Origin: Chloroflexota bacterium
GTDB lineage: Bacteria > Chloroflexota > Limnocylindria > Limnocylindrales > CSP1-4
NCBI GenBank assembly: GCA_016200745.1
Contig: JACQEF010000239.1
Span: 1-7,614, forward strand
DNA: 7,614 bases
Reading direction: 5' to 3'
Below are positions 5,973 to 7,614 of this stretch, one piece after another. Under the pieces are notes generated by a model. It ran no database searches and had not been told where the DNA came from. It saw nothing but the letters and a program-made list of their open reading frames with translations. A program made the translations under genes and the position numbers. The number at the start of each line of letters is the position of its first letter. Position 1 is the first letter of the stretch.

Positions 5973-6217
5973 CCTTTAGCCATGGTGCCAGGTTGAAAGC
6001 TGCCATGACCGCATTCGATCGGCTTCTGGGCCGTGCGCTCGGGCGCCCGATCCACCCTCCGCCACCGGCACGATGGGCCATTCCGGCCCTCGCGGCCGTG
6101 GTCGTCATCGTCGGTGCGGCGTTGGCCCTGCAGCCGCCCGCCGGCAGCCCAGGCCTGGTTGCCGTCGGAGCGACGCCCGAGCGGTCGGCGGCAGTTCCCA
6201 CACGGACCGAGGCCTGA
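5969..6217 (+). pseudogene. N-terminal stub of a membrane protein, third gene of the sigma operon, apparently truncated
   Basis: ATG 5969 overlaps the propeller stop as ATGA, and a second ATG at 6005 begins MTAFDRLLGRALGRPIH. Both give the same short product (82 or 70 residues). It has a charged N-terminus, PPPPARW, a clear membrane helix (WAIPALAAVVVIVGAALAL), then a Gly/Ala/Pro/Thr-rich segment that stops at TGA 6217 without any folded domain. The layout copies the N-terminus of the preceding protein (short cytoplasmic part, helix, Pro/Thr linker), and the last codons overlap recognisable glucoamylase sequence on the other strand. The simplest reading is that the extracytoplasmic part was lost by a rearrangement near 6205-6217. 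It might still be made as a small membrane peptide. Confidence 0.55.
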
Positions 6218-6583
6218 TCAGGTGGTAGCCGCCTAGATCGTCGCGTGTATCGCCCCACGGGATCGACAGGCTGGCGACCATCGCACCGGGCTGCGTCCGG
6301 TCGGCGAGCACCCGGAGCACCGCGGCCGACGTCAGGTACAGCGTGCGGTCGGCATCGGATACCGACCCGGGACAGTGGCTCAGAGACAACAAGAACTCCC
6401 GCCAGTGCCCGACGTACGCTTCCCAGGCTTCCTCTACGCTTCCCAGGCTTCCTCGAAGTGGACGGCGAGTGCCGCGCATGCCTGGAGCGCCGCTTCCTCG
6501 GGCCGCGTCCCGAAGGCGAGGACGATCTGCGCGTTACCGTCCGCGATGCGGGCACGGCTGCGCTCGTTCGACCCGATCATCCG
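6207..6583 (-). pseudogene. Internal fragment of a GH15 glucoamylase-family gene, frameshifted by a 20-bp duplication
   Basis: Read from 6583, the first frame gives ADGNAQIVLAFGTRPEEAA, then ALAVHFEEAWEA and a TAG at 6436-6434. The second frame continues AYVGHWREFL, then LYLTSAAVLRVLADR, PGAMVASLSIPWG and DDLGGYHLIRPR. These match the GH15 pattern in which ...SAAVL....D...GA.VASLS.PWG....D.GGYHLVWPRD leads to the catalytic (alpha/alpha)6 barrel. Homology stops near 6207, just where the conserved VWPRD is expected, and Trp has become Arg there. The frames are joined by one copy of a 20-bp tandem repeat; without it the 377 nt become 357 nt, exactly 119 codons. Both ends are missing, no start or stop belongs to the gene, and an in-frame TAG lies at 6586-6584. 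It is a dead remnant of an alpha-glucan or trehalose-type hydrolase. Confidence 0.8.
6415..6454. repeat. Perfect 20-bp tandem duplication
   Basis: TACGCTTCCCAGGCTTCCTC stands at 6415-6434 and again, without change, at 6435-6454. The length is not a multiple of three, and the junction creates TAG at 6436-6434 on the minus strand inside the GH15 remnant. The absence of any difference between copies suggests a recent event, or an assembly artefact. Confidence 0.95.
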
Positions 6584-6794
6584 CTACGGTGGCGACGAGT
6601 TCGTCTGCGGACTCGGCGGCATGGGCCTCGCCGAAGCGGAGCACCGGTTCGACGCCATCGGCGTCGCGATCGCCGGGGTCGGCATCAGCGTCGGGCTCGC
6701 CGAGTTCGAGCCGGCTGATACCGCAGATGGGTTGACCGAACGTGCCGACGAGGCCATGCTCAGAGTCAAGGCGGCCCGTCGCTCCAGGCCGTAG
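6570..6794 (+). pseudogene. C-terminal half of a GGDEF (diguanylate cyclase) domain
   Basis: From about 6570 the plus strand reads DPIIRYGGDEFVCGLGGM, with the intact GGDEF active-site loop at 6588-6602, then GISVGLAEFEPADTADGL and TERADEAMLRVKAARRSRP before TAG 6792-6794. These are the second half of the GGDEF fold: beta hairpin with the active site, SVG strand, and the RADEAM...K helix. The first half, with the GTP/Mg binding Asp and the RxxD inhibitory site, is missing; upstream bases in the same frame are antisense to the GH15 remnant and not family-like. No plausible start precedes it. A complete enzyme would make cyclic di-GMP; this fragment cannot. It is probably the tail of a gene cut by the same rearrangement that placed the GH15 piece here. 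Confidence 0.8.
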
Positions 6795-6891
6795 CGGAAG
6801 CTGGACGCTGAAGCGGACAAACAGACGGCCTGTGGCAGTGGGTGGTTGGCCGAGGACGCCGTGACCGGCGTGGACGCCGACAAGGCTGGCA
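6795..6891. other. Gap with no recognised feature
   Basis: No convincing frame, start site or RNA signature is seen between the GGDEF remnant and the hairpin at 6892. Frames that cross it extend the shadow of the GGDEF fragment and show no family-like sequence. Confidence 0.4.
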
Positions 6892-6918
6892 GCCGAGCCC
6901 AGAGGGCAGGGGCTCGGC
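6892..6918 (-). terminator. Strong hairpin, probable terminator of the small minus-strand genes
   Basis: GCCGAGCCC (6892-6900) and GGGCTCGGC (6910-6918) are perfect 9-bp complements with a 9-nt loop. On the minus strand it begins 8 nt after the TAG at 6929-6927 and is followed by TGCCAGCCTTGTC, only weakly T-rich. It may also serve the GGDEF remnant from the plus side, where no T-run follows. Confidence 0.5.
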
Positions 6919-6926
6919 CGCTCAGC

Positions 6927-7121
6927 CTATGGGGCGAGGCGTCGATCCATCCCCCAGGACGGATAGCCCTCACCGGAGTTGTCGAAATCGCGGAACTGCT
7001 GCTCATACAGTCCGGAGCGAAATGTGCGCTCTCCCACGGGCATGTCATGACGAGCCGTCACCCCGGACGTGTCAGCGACCACACCGGCAAGAGGTACGAG
7101 TGAGCTACCTGGAACGATCAT
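6927..7121 (-). CDS. Small hypothetical protein (64 residues), uncertain
   Basis: ATG 7121 overlaps the TGA of the upstream small frame as ATGA, an arrangement typical of coupled genes. The product starts MIVPGSSLVPLAGVVADTSG and ends GYPSWGMDRRLAP, with a balanced amino-acid composition (DMPVGERTF, GLYEQQFRDFDNSGEG) unlike the Arg/Ser/Pro-rich shadows seen elsewhere in this DNA. A hairpin follows the stop by 8 nt. I do not recognise a family. Third-position GC is only moderate, no separate ribosome site is seen, and a second frame on the plus strand over the same bases cannot be fully excluded. Confidence 0.35.
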   Translation of the reverse strand: MIVPGSSLVPLAGVVADTSGVTARHDMPVGERTFRSGLYEQQFRDFDNSGEGYPSWGMDRRLAP

Positions 7122-7300
7122 TGCCAGAGGCCGGAAGCGACCAGGAACCCCAGGAGCGGACCGGCGACCATGACGACGGGCGCGAGCAACACGGCCACGA
7201 TCATCAGGACCGTGGCCGCGATGATGCCCTCGTTCACGACCCGACCCGCGGGCGATGGCGCGAGTTGCCGCGCGTGGTGGTGCTCACAGCTTGATGACAC
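7118..7300 (-). CDS. Possible small membrane protein (39-60 residues)
   Basis: The frame ends at TGA 7120-7118. From GTG 7237 the product is 39 residues, with a long hydrophobic stretch IIAATVLMIVAVLLAPVVMVAGPLLGFLV and the end ASGLWQ, which would make one long or two short membrane helices. A longer version from GTG 7300 adds a His/Arg/Pro-rich lead that overlaps the 29-residue gene upstream. Neither start has a good ribosome site, which lowers confidence. The stop overlaps the next ATG. Function unknown; tiny hydrophobic proteins of this sort are common and poorly studied. Confidence 0.4.
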   Translation of the reverse strand: MSSSCEHHHARQLAPSPAGRVVNEGIIAATVLMIVAVLLAPVVMVAGPLLGFLVASGLWQ

Positions 7301-7373
7301 CGATGAGGAACAGGATCACCAGCACGATGACTATGACCCCGACGACCCCGACGCCGCCACTCCTCGAGTTCAT
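7284..7373 (-). CDS. 29-residue single-helix membrane peptide
   Basis: ATG 7373 is preceded by GGGAGG with a 5-nt gap, one of the best ribosome sites in the window. The product begins MNSRSGGVGVVGVIVIV and ends LVILFLIGVIKL: a short polar Gly-rich start, one membrane helix and a Lys-Leu end. The layout (Gly/Val-rich lead then one helix, under 60 residues) is like other tiny bacterial membrane proteins of unknown role. A longer in-frame start at 7514 exists but gives Arg/Ala/Pro-rich shadow-like sequence and would ignore the ribosome site. Followed closely on the same strand by another small hydrophobic frame. Confidence 0.55.
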   Translation of the reverse strand: MNSRSGGVGVVGVIVIVLVILFLIGVIKL

Positions 7374-7378
7374 CGTTG

Positions 7379-7384
7379 CCTCCC
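7379..7384 (-). promoter_or_regulatory. Ribosome binding site GGGAGG of the 29-residue peptide
   Basis: GGGAGG 5 nt before ATG 7373. It selects this start over the longer in-frame possibilities. Confidence 0.55.
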
Positions 7385-7473
7385 GATCAGATGCGAACGG
7401 GCGAGACGCCGCCGCGCGGAGCGGGCGGACCATGCCGTTTCTGCGAGTCTCTGCACGGGGTCCGTCGGTGTCA

Positions 7474-7486
7474 TGACGTTCCGTCA
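7474..7486. promoter_or_regulatory. TGACG-N3-CGTCA dyad, possible operator
   Basis: TGACG (7474-7478) and CGTCA (7482-7486) are exact complements about a 3-bp spacer. It lies 100 bp upstream of the 29-residue gene on the minus strand. It is only 5 bp per arm, so chance is likely enough to keep confidence low. Confidence 0.25.
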
Positions 7487-7497
7487 CGCTGGCGGGC

Positions 7498-7532
7498 GGC
7501 GCCGTGGCCTTCAAGCAGCTCAGTCCGGCGCC
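7498..7532 (-). terminator. Possible terminator of the right-edge gene
   Basis: GGCGCCG (7498-7504) pairs with CGGCGCC (7526-7532) around a 21-nt loop, starting 13 nt after the minus-strand stop at 7546. No T-tract follows, so the support is mainly positional. Confidence 0.3.
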
Positions 7533-7545
7533 CCGACCCTCACCC

Positions 7546-7614
7546 TCAGCGGTCGGGCTGGTCGCCTGGTCGCGGTGTGCCGTCCCAGCCGCGGTTGGAG
7601 AAGGTCGGGATGAA
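7546..7614 (-). CDS. C-terminal end of an unidentified gene entering from the right edge
   Basis: The minus-strand frame is open from the window edge for 22 codons, FIPTFSNRGWDGTPRPGDQPDR, and ends at TGA 7548-7546. The residue mix looks protein-like and a hairpin follows the stop, but the piece is too short to identify. It could also be a chance open frame. Confidence 0.35.
   Translation of the reverse strand, partial: FIPTFSNRGWDGTPRPGDQPDR

Noticed and set aside
6846..7103. 85-codon plus-strand frame between the GGDEF remnant and the small genes
   Set aside because: No recognisable motif and no clear ribosome site. The minus strand over the same bases has an ATGA-coupled frame and a following hairpin. 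Neither is certain, but the minus one is better supported.
1..7614. tRNA, rRNA, CRISPR arrays, insertion sequences, phage attachment sites
   Set aside because: No T-loop or anticodon-arm pattern, no spaced array of repeats, no transposase or integrase motif, and no terminal inverted repeats were seen by eye. The gene fragments at 5969-6794 prompted a specific look for mobile-element ends, without success.

Overview
The window is GC-rich, bacterial and coding-dense. It reads like a Chloroflexota genome (Limnocylindria/Ellin6529-type) or a high-GC actinobacterium. That guess rests on base composition, GTG starts, an ECF sigma factor fused in operon to a membrane-anchored kelch-type protein with Pro/Ser/Thr linkers, and family content. 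No rRNA, tRNA or other taxonomic marker is present, so the assignment is an inference.

Layout. (1) 1-188, minus: start of a membrane protein that runs off the left edge, with a good GGAGG ribosome site. (2) 189-464: intergenic, with two hairpin-forming inverted repeats and an 11-bp-period direct repeat typical of OmpR/PhoB-type regulator sites. (3) 3437 down to 465, minus: a four-gene set, cyclopropane-fatty-acid synthase family methyltransferase, YHS-domain protein with a His-rich tail, secreted rhodanese-like protein, and a DUF1461 integral membrane protein. The first two overlap by 8 nt and the last two are 26 nt apart. A very strong hairpin sits between YHS and rhodanese. The DUF1461 gene carries an apparent one-base deletion in a GGGG run that splits it into two frames. 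(4) 3438-3663: divergent promoter region. (5) 3664-5972, plus: ECF sigma factor and, overlapping by GTGA, a 603-residue single-pass membrane protein with an extracytoplasmic seven-blade-like kelch propeller, probably the regulator or sensor of the sigma factor.

(6) 5969-6794 is a graveyard of three truncated genes abutted head to tail: the N-terminal stub of a membrane protein (plus), an internal piece of a GH15 glucoamylase-family gene (minus) broken by a perfect 20-bp tandem duplication, and the C-terminal half of a GGDEF domain (plus). Removing exactly one duplication copy restores a single GH15 frame, so the lesion is unambiguous. (7) 6795-7614, mostly minus: a chain of very small possible genes, the best being a 29-residue membrane peptide with a clear ribosome site, ending in a strong hairpin at 6892-6918, plus the C-terminal end of a gene entering from the right edge.

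Functionally, the minus-strand set suggests envelope lipid modification next to metal/sulfur handling. The plus-strand pair is a self-contained extracytoplasmic signalling unit. The right third is degenerate accessory sequence. The most notable items are the sigma/propeller unit, the two frame-breaking lesions, and the mosaic of gene fragments.
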